DNA of 37,816 nucleotides from Proteromonas lacertae (GCA_002245135.1 NGBS01001218.1:1-37816); one strand, 5' to 3'. Positions 20,344-30,189 are shown, counted from the first letter of the stretch. The notes: generated by a model not told the origin, from the letters alone. Numbers and translations are program-made.

Positions 20344-20751
20344 AAGCAATGATCCCGTGGATGTTCCTTGGCTTTGTAATGAAGTCTCTTGATAGAAGTT
20401 CCATGGGAGGTTCCTTCTTGAGTTACAACTCAAGGAGGAACATCCCTTCCTTGCTAGGATAGATGATAGTTGAATGTTACCTAGTTGATTAACAAGGACG
20501 ATAAGACTTACCTTTATAAGGCTTCCGAGATTGATAACAATGATCTTCAAGGACCCTTGAGAAATTGAAGCCTACTGAAGTGATAACTAAGTTGTTGATT
20601 GTTTAAAGAGGTTCTGATAATGGTCCTTTAACTGAATGAAGATCTCCTGGTCTTGTTGTTGATCAAAGTGTAGTACCTCCCCTGATACAATCACCATTCA
20701 TGACTACGTCCGAGAGAACTCCTCCTTACGGCTATGCCTTCAGGAGGACTT

Positions 20752-20848
20752 CTCCCGTCCTTGTCATCATGGTGATCTCCTCGGTGAGCTCCTGGACAAT
20801 GTAATTAAACTTTACCTAGATGAGTTATAAAGACAATGAAGCATACCT
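20752..20848 (+). repeat. 97-bp direct repeat, copy 2
   Basis: Same sequence as 20247-20343, about 505 bp downstream. Confidence 0.85.
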
Positions 20849-20858
20849 TCAGAAGCAT

Positions 20859-21612
20859 CCTGAGATTGCTCTTATCTATTCTCAAGTATCCTTGTAAGTA
20901 TTAATGATAAACTGCTAAGCTTAAATCATTTTCATTAGTTTACCTAGTTGAATTATAAAGCCATTGTAACTTACCTCTAGGAAGCTCCCGAGAATGCTTA
21001 CGATGATCTTCAAGGCCTTGAGAAAATCCAGTACTAACCAGAACTTCCAGTTGTAAAGTCACTGATTAATAGAAGTACCATTAAGGCACCTTCCCAGATA
21101 CGTCCAGCCGTGCATGACTACGTCAGGAATCTCCCATGTTGGGAGATTCCTTCCTTGCCAACACGGCTGTTCTTCTCGGGAAGGTCGTGGATGAACTTAT
21201 CTAGGAGAGTTATAAGGATGATAAACTTACCCTTTAGAAACAAACTGAGATTGCTCTTATTGATTCTCAAGTATCCTTGTAAGTATTAATGATAAACTGC
21301 TAAGCTTAAATCATTTTCATTAGTTTACCTAGTTGAATTATAAAGCCATTGTAACTTACCTCTAGGAAGCTCCCGAGAATGCTTACGATGATCTTCAAGG
21401 CCTTGAGAAAATCCAGTACTAACCAGAACCTCCAGTTGTAAAGTCACTGATTAATAGAAGTACCATTAAGGCACCTTCCCAGATGCGTCCAGCCGTGCAT
21501 GACTACGTCAGGAATCTCCCATGTTGGGAGATTCCTTCCTTGCCAACACGGCTGTTCTTCTCGGGAAGGTCTTGGATGAACTTACCTAGGAGAGTTATAA
21601 GGATGATAAAAC
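20859..21612 (+). repeat. Tandem duplication with a period of about 384 bp
   Basis: The block starting CTGAGATTGCTCTTATC at 20860 recurs from 21245 with few differences. It runs through a short inverted repeat (AATCTCCCATGTTGGGAGATT at about 21128-21148 and again at about 21513-21533) and a CCAGCCGTG...CACGGCTG pair. It looks like a recent unequal-crossover duplication inside the GC-richer fossil. No coding frame spans it. Confidence 0.85.
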
Positions 21613-22015
21613 ATACCTTCAGAAGCCTTCCGAGATTGCTAATCATTATCTTCAAGGGCCTTGAGAAATCCACAACTAGCTAGAACCTCCCGTAGTTACC
21701 ATTTGGTAACTTGTTACCAATTGTAAACTCCCGGTTCCACGATTGGTTTCCACGGTTCAATTAAAAGCCCTTACAAGATCACCAGCGTAGCAAGGAGAGT
21801 CAAGAGCGTGATTAGATTCATCACCTCGAGGTAACCAACACTTCTAGATAGCTTCCAGGAGTACCCGTAGGAGATCGTCTCATAGATATGTATAGGTAGG
21901 TATAGAAATAGCTTAGAGGAGTTCCCGTAGGGAAATAGACCCCGTTGAGAAGTAGACCCTGTTGGGAGGAATCCCGTAGGAACCTTACGTAAACGGGACT
22001 ATGGTACAATGTGCC

Positions 22016-22166
22016 AGAGTTCTAACGAGTGTTCTAGGAGTCCGTCCCCTTCTAGATTCAGAGTTGACCTTTACGGGAGCTTCATCGATGCAATCGATGC
22101 AGCTCCCTTAAAAGTCAACTCTGAATCTAGAAGGGGACGGACCCCTAGAACACTCGTTAGAACTCT
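22016..22166. repeat. 151-bp near-perfect palindrome
   Basis: From AGAGTTCTAACGAGTG to CACTCGTTAGAACTCT the sequence is almost its own reverse complement, centred at 22091 (CATCGATGCAATCGATGC). The arms include TTCTAGATTCAGAGTTGAC and its complement, and a GTCCGTCCCC/GGGGACGGAC pair. A shorter relative is at 6534-6595. The left-hand neighbour (21880-22010) carries CCCGTAGG motifs also found right of the 6.5-kb copy but inverted. It could be a fused pair of element ends or a fold-back repeat. Confidence 0.9.
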
Positions 22167-22279
22167 GTGAAAGTGTCCCAGGGTCCCATTTATATACTAT
22201 ATAATAATATAATATAATATATATATATATAGAATTTACATTTTAGAAATTAGAATAATAATTATAATACTAATTGAAT

Positions 22280-23076
22280 ATACATTTTTTTTTGAGTTTT
22301 TCTTGAAGATCAGTTGATATAGGAATGACTTCCACTGCCGATGAATTAGTCAATCTTATTTCGTTATCTTTATTACTATGTTAAATATTAATATACAAAT
22401 ATATACACTGCATATAATGAATCATTATTTTTGTTCTTTTTGATTATTCTGAGCTCATTTTTATCTTTTTGATTTTTTATTTTCTTAGTAAAAACAATTG
22501 CATTGCCATGCTGGGGGTTTGATACTTTTTCACTCAATTTTTTAATCGAATTCATTACCATCTTACTCTTTTTTTTCTCTATTCTAATATTAACAGATTG
22601 TTTGATATTATCTATTACTGACTTATTCCTATTAATATCTTTATTTATTTTTTCATCATTTATTTCTTCATTGTCAATGTTATAACCATAATCTACAATA
22701 TTATTACTTATATTGTAAAATAATTTTGGCTTTTCTTTTTGTAGTTCTTTTACATCCATAAAAGAAAGACTTCTTGGCTTGCAATGTGTTGTTGTAGAAA
22801 TCGAAGTATTTATATCTTCAATTATATTTTCTATAAATTCTGTCCATTCATGACTTGATTATAACGTTCAGCCTTACCATTTGTTTGAGAATGGTAAGGC
22901 GAGCTTGTAACTATGTTTGAGATTATATATTGACAAACTCATGTCCGTTATCAGATTGAATAATTGATGGGGCACTGAAAATTCATATATAACTTTTAAT
23001 ATTTTCTGCTGTTTCTTTAGCACATTTTGTCTTTTGACAATAAATCATAATAAAACTACTATAATGATCAAATGTG
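22280..23076 (-). mobile_element. Fossil of a retroviral-type integrase gene
   Basis: Minus-strand scraps in order read FDHYSSFIMIYCQKTKCAKE, SIIQSDNGHEFVN and PYHSQTNGKAERYNQVM. These are the central motifs of an rve-type (DDE) integrase, including the middle Asp region SDNG and the last Glu in KAER. A C-terminal tail follows at 22388-22759 (NPQHGNAIVF, basic). Integrases of this kind occur in LTR retroelements and in Polintons; the surroundings do not decide between them. It is broken, with several breaks, and seems moderately old. Its upstream end meets the acidic repeat-protein gene at about 23076. Confidence 0.7.
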
Positions 23077-23687
23077 CTAAACCATCTGAAGGAGAAGAAG
23101 GAGAAGAAGATAGAGTAAAAGAAGAAGGAAGTGTTGAACTATTAGAAAGCAAAGCAACTGAAGGATTTGAAGATGAAAATGATAATGAATTTGAATCAGA
23201 AAAACCATCTGAAGAATTACCTGAAATTAAGAATGAAAATAAAAATGTAGATGAATCAGTAAGAAGAAAATCTTCCCAAGAGAGTGCTAGATTAAGATCA
23301 TTTGTCAATCATTATGTTGATAATACAATAAGAGATATTGTTCAAGATGAAGAACAAAGTACAACAAAACAACAACAACCATATGATGGCAATGATGGTA
23401 ATTCTGTAAATGCACAAGAATCCAAATTCACTGAAGATGGATTTGAGAATGAATCATTTGATACAACTACAAAAACAAATGCAGAAAATAATGAAGGAGA
23501 TTAAGTAAAACCTGAAGAGTCAAAACTAACTGAAAATTTTGAAGGAAATGATGAATTTGCCTCTGAAAAACCATCAGAAGAAATACCAAATAAAGAAACA
23601 GAAGAAGAAGGTAATGTAAAGGCAACTGAAAGTAAAGCAACTGAAGGTTTTGATGATGGAGATGATTTTGATAATTCACTTGAATAG
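23076..23687 (+). pseudogene. Acidic repeat protein, 5'-truncated with one in-frame stop
   Basis: A Glu/Asp/Lys/Ser-rich protein of about 200 residues containing repeats around the motif ESKATEGFEDENDNEF-SEKPSEELP. Copies lie at about 23140-23220 and 23515-23595, with a shorter one at 23620-23685. It is predicted to be disordered, with no membrane segment. One in-frame TAA (23503-23505) interrupts it; the same frame continues with the repeat to a TAG (23685-23687). The nominal ATG at 23034 lies inside the integrase fossil on the other strand, so the real 5' end has been lost. The family is not recognised; nucleic-acid chaperone or trafficking roles would be guesses. Confidence 0.4.
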
Positions 23688-23802
23688 AAAACTTATAAAT
23701 ATTTTGTTCTTTTATTTATTATACTTCAATATTATATTAATCTTATTTTCTAATAATATTATGTTCCTTTTGTAAATTTTGAATAATTAATAAAAAAAGG
23801 AT

Positions 23803-23826
23803 GATATATATATATATATATATATA
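23803..23826. repeat. AT dinucleotide microsatellite
   Basis: An alternating AT run just downstream of the acidic repeat-protein frame. The surrounding 23688-23842 holds no gene. Confidence 0.8.
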
Positions 23827-23842
23827 AAGAATTACAAACTTA

Positions 23843-24697
23843 TTATTTTTTCCAAATACTTTTTAATTTATCAGCAGCACGACCTAGAAATCCAAATGGA
23901 TTATGTCTCGATTCATAACACTCATTTTCACTTTTCGCAAATTCTTTCAACTATTCTCTTTGTTTATCACTTATCTTACTATATCAATATAATGATAATA
24001 ATAATAATATATACGTTGGTATTCTTACAGTATAATGCAATATTTGATAGCCTTTACTAAATCCATTTGATTTTACAACAGCTTTATTTCTTAATATCAA
24101 TCTATCACCATTATCTATACCAGGTGGGATTTTAACTTCTACTACTTTTGTTTTTCTTTCCTATATATAAATGATAATAATAATTATATATATATATATA
24201 CTATTCCATTACCATGACAATGACTACATTTCTCTTGTTTTGTACCTGGTGCTTATTATAATAAATATAATAAATATATTATATCCACTACCACTGCATT
24301 TACTACATTGAACCATTCTTGACAATTTTACATCTTTATTACATCCTTTTATTGATTCTAAAAGTGTTAAATTTAAATTATAATGTAAATCATTTCCTCT
24401 TTCAGGAATATCTGTATTTTGATCCATTTCGAATATGTCTTCAAAATTAATACTACCTCCTCCATTGCTAGAATAACTGGCAAATTCACGGAATATATCT
24501 TCAGCAGACATTCCTCCATTGAAACCACCAAAACCACCTTATCCTCCCATCATGTTGGGATCTACACCTGCAAAACCGAATTGATCGTATTTCTTATGTT
24601 TTGCATCTGTTACTTCTACAAATTTCTTCTGTGCTTCTTTATCGCCTTTATTTCTATCTGGGTGATATTTTTTGTTTTTACATAATTCATTTTCCAT
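23843..24697 (-). pseudogene. Mitochondrial-type DnaJ (Hsp40) relic with short introns
   Basis: From the 5' end come a shortened J-domain with the key HPD ([21 protein letters not shown]), a KYDQFGFAG stretch, a Gly/Phe-rich linker, LHYNLNLTLLESIKGC, and zinc-finger repeats CSKCSGSG and CSHCHGNG. Next are VEVKIPPGIDNGDR and a C-terminal KISDKQRE-LKEFAKSE with an amphipathic tail. This is the order of type A/Mdj1-Tid1 chaperones, which stimulate Hsp70. 24161-24201 reads as a 41-nt GT-AG intron. AT-rich inserts near 24247-24280 and 23970-24005 may be others. The J-domain lacks its first helix and a mid-part, and in-frame stops occur in the Gly-rich linker (TAA, about 24540) and near the C-terminus (TAG, about 23951). 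So it is most likely dead. Confidence 0.6.
24161..24201 (-). other. Probable 41-nt GT-AG intron in the DnaJ relic
   Basis: On the minus strand, GTATATATAT...TATATATAG separates ...HGNGI from ERKTKVVEVKIPPG in the same phase. Removing it gives the expected spacing of a DnaJ protein. Confidence 0.6.
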
Positions 24698-25605
24698 AGA
24701 CACAATATAAAATACAAAACATAATAATAATTATAACATGTCATTAACTATTTAAATACTAGTAAAGTATGAATTATCCCATCTTGTTGAATCAATAGCT
24801 AATGATTTTGTTCTTTCCTATCTATTTCATTATTACAAAAACTAATTATCTTCATTAATTAAAGAAGAGGTAGATCTAGCTCTCTTTCTAAACATTCCTG
24901 ATTTTAATAAGTTGAATATCAACATCAATATTACTATTGTTATACGCCGTTGGGAGATTTGCGCCAATGGGAGATAAATGGATTTTATTAAAAACTAATT
25001 TGACAGTAGAGAGTTTGGTAGCGAGTTATATTCAAATGAGATGAATAAGATGTGAAAAAATTGATGTTAAGGTAATTAAAAATGCAAAAATAAAAATCTA
25101 GTTCAAGCCTCTTTCAAGCCTACTTTTTCAATTTCAATGTTATGTATAAAGAAACAAAAATTATTATTAAGGAGCTATATCCTGAAGAAATAATCAACTG
25201 ATCAGAGACTACAACACATACCATCCGACTATGGATAAAGAATGTTTAATCTATTATATCTCTCTAGTAACTAGATATACTTTTTACTTCTTCTTCAAAT
25301 TTAGGAGCTTTGCTGTATGATTTATAAATTATGTTAAGATAATGTTTATGTAAATTTCATTATTGTCAATTTCGAAATGTTATTGTAAAAGAAAAATTAT
25401 AATTATACCATTACAATAAAATTATATCTTAAATACATCATTTATTTATTCAATTATTATTTCAAATAAATATCATAATCTAGCATATTTCTTGTTTAAA
25501 GCAAGAGTGCGGGAATTTATTAATAATATTTATTGTATATAATTATTATATTGATCTTGTAGGATTTATATTATTAATATACTGCTCTTTTCTATATAAT
25601 AATTA
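24698..25605. repeat. AT-rich spacer with a distant fold-back repeat relative
   Basis: Between 24940 and 25130 are CGCCGTTGGGAGATTTGCGCCAATGGGAG and TTCAAGCCTCTTTCAAGCCTAC. They recall the ends (GCGCCG) and the core (CAAGCCTCACTCAAGCC) of the 16.6-17.9 kb family. No gene is visible in the remainder. Confidence 0.4.
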
Positions 25606-25770
25606 TTATCCTATAATACCATTTATATCTTTAATTCCAGTATTTTGTAATGAAAAATATAATGCACTATCTGCAAATAAAATACTCATTTCATATACAC
25701 TATAATATGTAGGAGAAATATTAAGAGAAATATCATACTCATTGTATTTAAGGCATCACTTACTAAAAAT
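25606..25770 (-). pseudogene. 3' part of an unrecognised gene, left of hAT copy 2
   Basis: An open minus-strand frame ending at TAA (25606-25608) encodes YNEYDISLNISPTYYSVYE, then MSILFADSALYFSLQNTGI. It stops being open where the second hAT element begins. With 28174-28345 on the other side it appears to be one gene interrupted by the transposon. The alternating hydrophobic/helical C-terminus gives no family. Confidence 0.4.
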
Positions 25771-28173
25771 CAGGGTTGTATTTATCGGTTACCGACGGAA
25801 ATAGGTCAAAACCTATAGGTTTTGTCTTGACATTCAGTCGGTCAAGCCTTACAAGCCGTATATTATAAAATCTATTTTAATTCATTATATACTAATTTTC
25901 CTTTTATAAAAACTATCTTATAATATATTTTAATACTTGATTCATATATTTTCAATTCAATTAAATAATTTTTAACTTTTTATAAAGAATTACAATTTAA
26001 TACTCAACACTAATTAGGTATTTTATATAATTATGTTCTTATTTATTTCTACTAATCATCAGTTTCATTTGTAATCTATCACATGATAAATTTGATTTGG
26101 ATAAGTTACTTATTTGTCCAGCCTCGGAAAATATTCTTTCTGGCTCTGAAGATGTTGCTAGACTGTTTAAACTGTTATTGGCAAGTATGTATACCCTAGG
26201 AAACTTGGACTTTAATGATAGCCAGATATTTCCAATGGTTTCAGAGGTGCTGTAATGAATATCATATTGCAAATATTCTTGTACTTCATTTGGCATAATT
26301 AATCTCTTTATATTTACTACTTTTTCAAGATATTTATCTAATGTAGTTTCTTCTATTGAATATGTTTCTTCGATTTCAGTAATTATATAAATCAATGAAT
26401 TAATTAATATACTTTTAGATTTTTCAAATTCTGAATCGCTAAACCCTAGAGTACTATGAAGAATGAATGATTTTACTCTAGGGTCTAACATGCAGCACAA
26501 CAGAGTCAAATCACTATTATTACATATATTATTTAGTCTTTTTATCATATTAATTTTGATACTCTCAGCATATTCCTGTATCTTTGTTGGATAACCTGTT
26601 TTGAATTCAAATAAAGTCTGTTTATAATGTAAAACAGCCATTCCCATAGTCATGTCTCTATCTTCCAATATCTTAGTAAGTTTGTATAATGGTTCGAGTA
26701 TATCACATAGTTTATCTAGAATAACATACGCTATATTGATAGGGGAAGGGATAAATTTTAGCAACTCATCTTCTTTTGGTTTTATGGCATTAACTATACC
26801 TATAAGTTTTTCTTGGTTATACTGTTTAAGATTGTTTTTGTATTCATTTGTTTTTTCTTCATAATATTGATGCAATATTTCTTTACTTTCATAAAATTTC
26901 TTTAACATAATATATAAACTATTCCACCGAGTTGTCGTTAAAGTAGGTATACATAAATTGAGCTTATTTTTGTTTACGACGGTTCTTAGTTGTTTACCTA
27001 GATCTACAAATACTTTTACATTAATATCTATAACTCCTCCTTTAACCATAGCCCCAGTAATAGCAAGCTGAAGGCTATGGTTCATACATCTTACATTTGT
27101 TACACATGCATCTCTTATACCTTTCACCATATTCTTTCCATTGTCTGAAGTAACTGAAGTTATTTCAAATCCATACATTTCTTTTATGAAATATATTGTG
27201 TATGTAATTGTGTCTGCCTTTTCATTAACAACTTCTACAACACCAAGTGTTATTGTAACTAATTCAAACAAATCGTTGAAATAACATCCACTAATAGCTA
27301 CTAGTTCACTGGAATGCTCCGATTTCCACCCATCTATAGCAAGTGCGACTTCTTTACCATTTAAATCTTTCTTTAATTTATCCAATAAAAAATATAAAAA
27401 TAATATACAACAATTTCTATGTTTCTTTTAATTAAAAAGTCATTATATACTACTCTTCTTGATAGAACACAGTAGTGCTTATATGATCGTAAGTGATGAA
27501 ATCAAATAAGCTTTGTTCTATCTCATCATTGTTTATCTTTACATCTTCATCTACACAATTATGTGAACTAATTTGGTGAAGTTTGACAGCCTTTCCATTT
27601 TTCACGTTACAAGCGTTTCGAACACCACAAAATATGCAAATGCATTTATCAAGGCTTTTTATCTTTAACATATTATACCAACAGTTTTTGTAAAAGTTAA
27701 AATTAAGATGTTTAAGCATATTTGCCTCTTTTAAGGCAATAACTTCATGAGCCGCTCCAATTGGTAAAACTATACTCCTAGAATATATAATGATAAATTA
27801 TATTAGATAAATTTATGATAATTTTAAGAAATGATTAATGTCAAGCTAAAAGTTTGCCATTTTTTCTTTCAAATTTTTATAATCATTCTATACTTTATAT
27901 TACATATATAACACAATAGAATAACTCATTGGTAAGGTTAGATTCAATTATGAAGAAAGAAAAAAGCGCATCGACCGACGGTTAATTCGGTATTTTATAG
28001 AATGATATATAGAGCTTGAATTCAATATGTACAGTTAGATAATATTATTAATATCACATGTTTAGGAGGAGGTCAGCTAATAGTTACTACAGCCTGGTGT
28101 CGGTCAACATTTGTTTATTGACCTACGACCGATCGGTTTTCTCCTTCGGTCATGACCGATTTATACAACCCTG
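25771..28173 (-). mobile_element. Second hAT DNA transposon, decayed (about 2.4 kb)
   Basis: The left end reads CAGGGTTGTATTTATCGGTTACC and the reverse complement of the right end reads CAGGGTTGTATAAATCGGTCATG. Subterminal regions are full of CGGTCA/TGACCG motifs. The flanking 8-mers (CTAAAAAT and ATTATGAG) do not match, so no target duplication is visible. The transposase lies on the minus strand in two pieces. It is a different family from the 4.0-6.3 kb element, with different terminal repeats. The lost duplication and damaged gene suggest it is older. Confidence 0.85.
26039..27719 (-). pseudogene. hAT transposase, interrupted
   Basis: An N-terminal piece (27450-27719, 89 residues) carries the BED finger (CICIFC and HQISSHN). 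A C-terminal piece (26039-27385, 448 residues) carries LAIDGWKS, VTSDNGKN, DPRVKSF and the dimerisation region ATSSEPERIFSEAG. Compared with the complete transposase at 4417-6135, about 30-40 residues just before the first catalytic Asp are missing between the pieces. The intervening 64 bp contain stops and no convincing GT-AG intron. A small internal deletion is the simplest reading, so the element is probably unable to move by itself. Confidence 0.85.
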
Positions 28174-28345
28174 ATTATGAGTATATAATGTTAGAGGAAA
28201 TCTAATTATTGTATCCATAAAGAACTGTTTCATATCATCCTTAAAGTATCTTTTATCATCATGTATGCCGTATAGATATGATGATTTCTACTTCTAATAT
28301 GATTATTACCAAACTTCTGTTTAGAAATATATTCATCAACCATTT
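28174..28345 (-). pseudogene. 5' part of an unrecognised gene, right of hAT copy 2
   Basis: Minus-strand frames read EMVDEYISKQKFGNNHIRSR, then NHHIYTAY. After a one-base frame change near 28262 they continue HDDKRYFKDDMKQFFMDTII and RFPLTLYTHN up to the transposon edge. Together with 25606-25770 it looks like one host gene split by the transposon. It is not recognised. Confidence 0.35.
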
Positions 28346-28376
28346 CATAATAGTAACATTATAATAATGAAAGAAA

Positions 28377-28440
28377 GGGGGCCAGAGCACAGTGTGCTCT
28401 AGCCCCCTATGGTTTTTTGATTCAAAAAAATGGCCCCATA
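28377..28440. other. Two adjacent strong hairpins
   Basis: A GC-rich near-palindrome (28377-28407, GGGGGCCAGAGCAC...GTGCTCTAGCCCCC) is followed by a second stem, TATGGTTTTTTGA...TCAAAAAAATGG...CCATA (28408-28440). They stand out in otherwise AT-rich DNA. They may be the end of a small element or a structured transcript; nothing else identifies them. Confidence 0.6.
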
Positions 28441-28459
28441 TTGTTTTTTCACCATTAGA

Positions 28460-28835
28460 AACGTTTTTAATGCATAATAAATACATCAATCGATTTCTCT
28501 ATTTATGCTGGGCTCATATATGCCCTTAGTTTGACTTTCTGATCATAATCGAAATTTAATTTTCTTAAAAAAATTCAAAAAACAATGATAGATAGGATGG
28601 CTACCATACTGTGTGATATGACAACATATGGTGACCATCCTATGTAATAAAAAAAAATGGAGTTCAAGTCAAATCTCGAAACGCATCTATTTTTCTAAGT
28701 GTTATAGTTAGAGCTAGGATTAGTTTGAATTCATAATAAATATATCAATTGATTTGTTTTCTTTTTCTCTATCTTTCTATGTATTTATTTTTTATGTTTG
28801 ACTATAATTGAAATATAATTTAACAAAAATAATTT
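28460..28835. repeat. Imperfect direct repeats around a hairpin
   Basis: AATGCATAATAAATACATCAATCGATTT (about 28470-28497) with following TTTGACTTTCTGATCATAATCGAAATTTAATTT resembles 28728-28820 (TCATAATAAATATATCAATTGATTT ... TTTGACTATAATTGAAATATAATTT). Between them 28591-28640 forms an inverted repeat (AGGATGGCTACCATA and TATGGTGACCATCCT). No gene is present. Confidence 0.45.
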
Positions 28836-28955
28836 TTGGCGTATAATTAGCTACGCATATATACATACACTTATAATATCCCCAAATAAACACTATTTTA
28901 ATTATAAATAATATTTTAATTTTTTAATGAAATTGAAATAGAATTACTGACTTAA

Positions 28956-29366
28956 TTAGCAGTCAAATATATCTATTGGTATGGCATCATCATTGTCATC
29001 ATCAAATGCTTTTCTTCTTTTCTTTGTAGGTTCATTTGTTTGAATGATTTCATTGTCTTTCTTTTCTTCTTCTTCTTTTTCTTCTTGAAGGTGTTCTTGT
29101 TCTCTATCTTCATTATTTTTAATAGTTTCCTTAATAGTTTCGATTAATGATTTCATTTTCACAATAACATCTTCTTCAACTGTTTGTTTTTCAGCTGGCT
29201 CTTCAACTGGTTCTACAACTGGTTTATCATTTGTTAATTCAACATCATCTTCTATTTCACTCTCTGTTTCAATCTCTTTTACTAAAGCTGCTACAACATT
29301 TCCCCATTCGTCATCATATTCCATATTATAACCTGTTATCATATCTCCATCCCCTAATTCTGTCAT
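28956..29366 (-). CDS. Acidic protein with nuclear-signal-like tail, capsid element
   Basis: An open frame of 136 residues, very rich in Glu and Asp, with a coiled-coil-like middle (VKMKSLIETIKETIKNNEDR) and a basic patch TKKRRK near residue 117, followed by an acidic end. The frame is open a little upstream to about 29425 without another ATG. It lies just downstream of the 29450-29782 gene on the same strand. No family is recognised; a chaperone-like or scaffold role during particle assembly is conceivable but unsupported. Confidence 0.5.
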   Translation of the reverse strand: MTELGDGDMITGYNMEYDDEWGNVVAALVKEIETESEIEDDVELTNDKPVVEPVEEPAEKQTVEEDVIVKMKSLIETIKETIKNNEDREQEHLQEEKEEEEKKDNEIIQTNEPTKKRRKAFDDDNDDAIPIDIFDC

Positions 29367-29449
29367 TGTATCAGATGTTAATGTTTTTAATGAATCATAT
29401 ATGTAGTCAATTTTACGATCTATCTATATATTGATAAAACTTTTATAAA

Positions 29450-29782
29450 TTATACAATTGACTTAGGTTTTGAATTTTTATACTCCAAACAATAAATTAA
29501 TTCATTTTTAAAGTCTTTATAATAATCCACTCTAAACCTTGCATCTCTAATCCAGATGGATTTAAATCTATCCACCAGACTTTGTATATTAGGTATTAAT
29601 CTAGTGCCTTTAAAACTATATAACATAATATGATAAATATACTGGTATCTACTTAAATATCTGAAGTTTTTAGCTACATCTTGTAAATTAACCAACAAAA
29701 TGTCATATTCAGCTTCATCATGTACTACTTTTACTTTTACTCTGTAAACTACTTCTTGTTTTAAAATAATTTTGTTATTCAT
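29450..29782 (-). CDS. Small unknown protein of the capsid element
   Basis: An open frame of 110 residues, mixed alpha/beta in appearance, with many Tyr, Lys and Arg residues (RYLSRYQYIYHIMLYSFKGT, then FRVDYYKDF). There is no membrane segment or metal site. It is the first gene of a two-gene minus-strand unit, with 29450 only 84 bp above the next ATG. Divergent from the 30190 gene, it probably shares the intervening 407-bp promoter region. Confidence 0.55.
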   Translation of the reverse strand: MNNKIILKQEVVYRVKVKVVHDEAEYDILLVNLQDVAKNFRYLSRYQYIYHIMLYSFKGTRLIPNIQSLVDRFKSIWIRDARFRVDYYKDFKNELIYCLEYKNSKPKSIV

Positions 29783-30189
29783 GATGATATTTCAAAAATA
29801 ATTAATAATATAACTGCCAAACTCAAACCAGTATTCAAACTTGTATATTTTTTAATATTTATATACAGGGTTAGCACACAATCTAACTATAATTTATATA
29901 TACTTACTAGGGTATATACCCATCTCAATTATATCAATATCTTATTTCAGGCAATAATTTAAATCATCTTTGATTATGAAACATATATGAAATCTAACTA
30001 TATCAATCGATTGCTTATGATATGCCATATAATAAGAAACACATCAGATTATTCATTATGTCAATGGATCGTGAGATATTATTTTTTTTAACAAACCTCA
30101 AACATTTGTATTACTAAACAAACAATAACTTTATTGATTAGACCCATAAAAATTTAATAATATATATAATAGCAAAAAATACAAAGAAT
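29783..30189. promoter_or_regulatory. Divergent intergenic region, likely two-way promoter
   Basis: 407 bp between divergent genes, AT-rich, without an ORF. It contains a short palindrome GGGTATATACCC (about 29910-29921). Its position makes it the most likely control region for the genes on both sides. No promoter element can be named. Confidence 0.35.

Larger units (their letters stand above)
17897..22200. mobile_element. Second Polinton-type GC-richer element fossil, partial
   Basis: G and C rise sharply at about 17897 and fall again at about 22200. Inside are a coiled-coil gene (minus strand), zinc-ribbon coding scraps (minus strand, 19.7-20.2 kb), repeated blocks (20.2-21.7 kb) and, at the right edge, the GC-rich palindromic repeat that also occurs near 6.5 kb. 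Composition matches the polymerase fossil at 1-3.66 kb, so the two probably belong to the same or a related family. No capsid, ATPase or integrase gene is recognisable. It is broken, with many breaks, and looks old. Assignment to Polinton type rests on composition and context and is an inference. Confidence 0.5.

Noticed and set aside
23045-23679. Minus-strand frames opposite the acidic repeat protein.
   Set aside because: They are the complement of an acidic low-complexity gene (Ser/Leu/Phe-rich shadows).
3854-24697. Possible alternative genetic code (TAA/TAG read as glutamine), because single in-frame stops at about 3.97, 12.54, 23.50, 23.95 and 24.54 kb in non-viral frames fall where Gln would fit.
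   Set aside because: Long intact genes such as the hAT transposase and the GT31 transferases use CAA/CAG for Gln with no internal TAA or TAG, and the two transposases end at a TAA in the same place with unrelated sequence beyond it. All the affected genes show other signs of decay or truncation.
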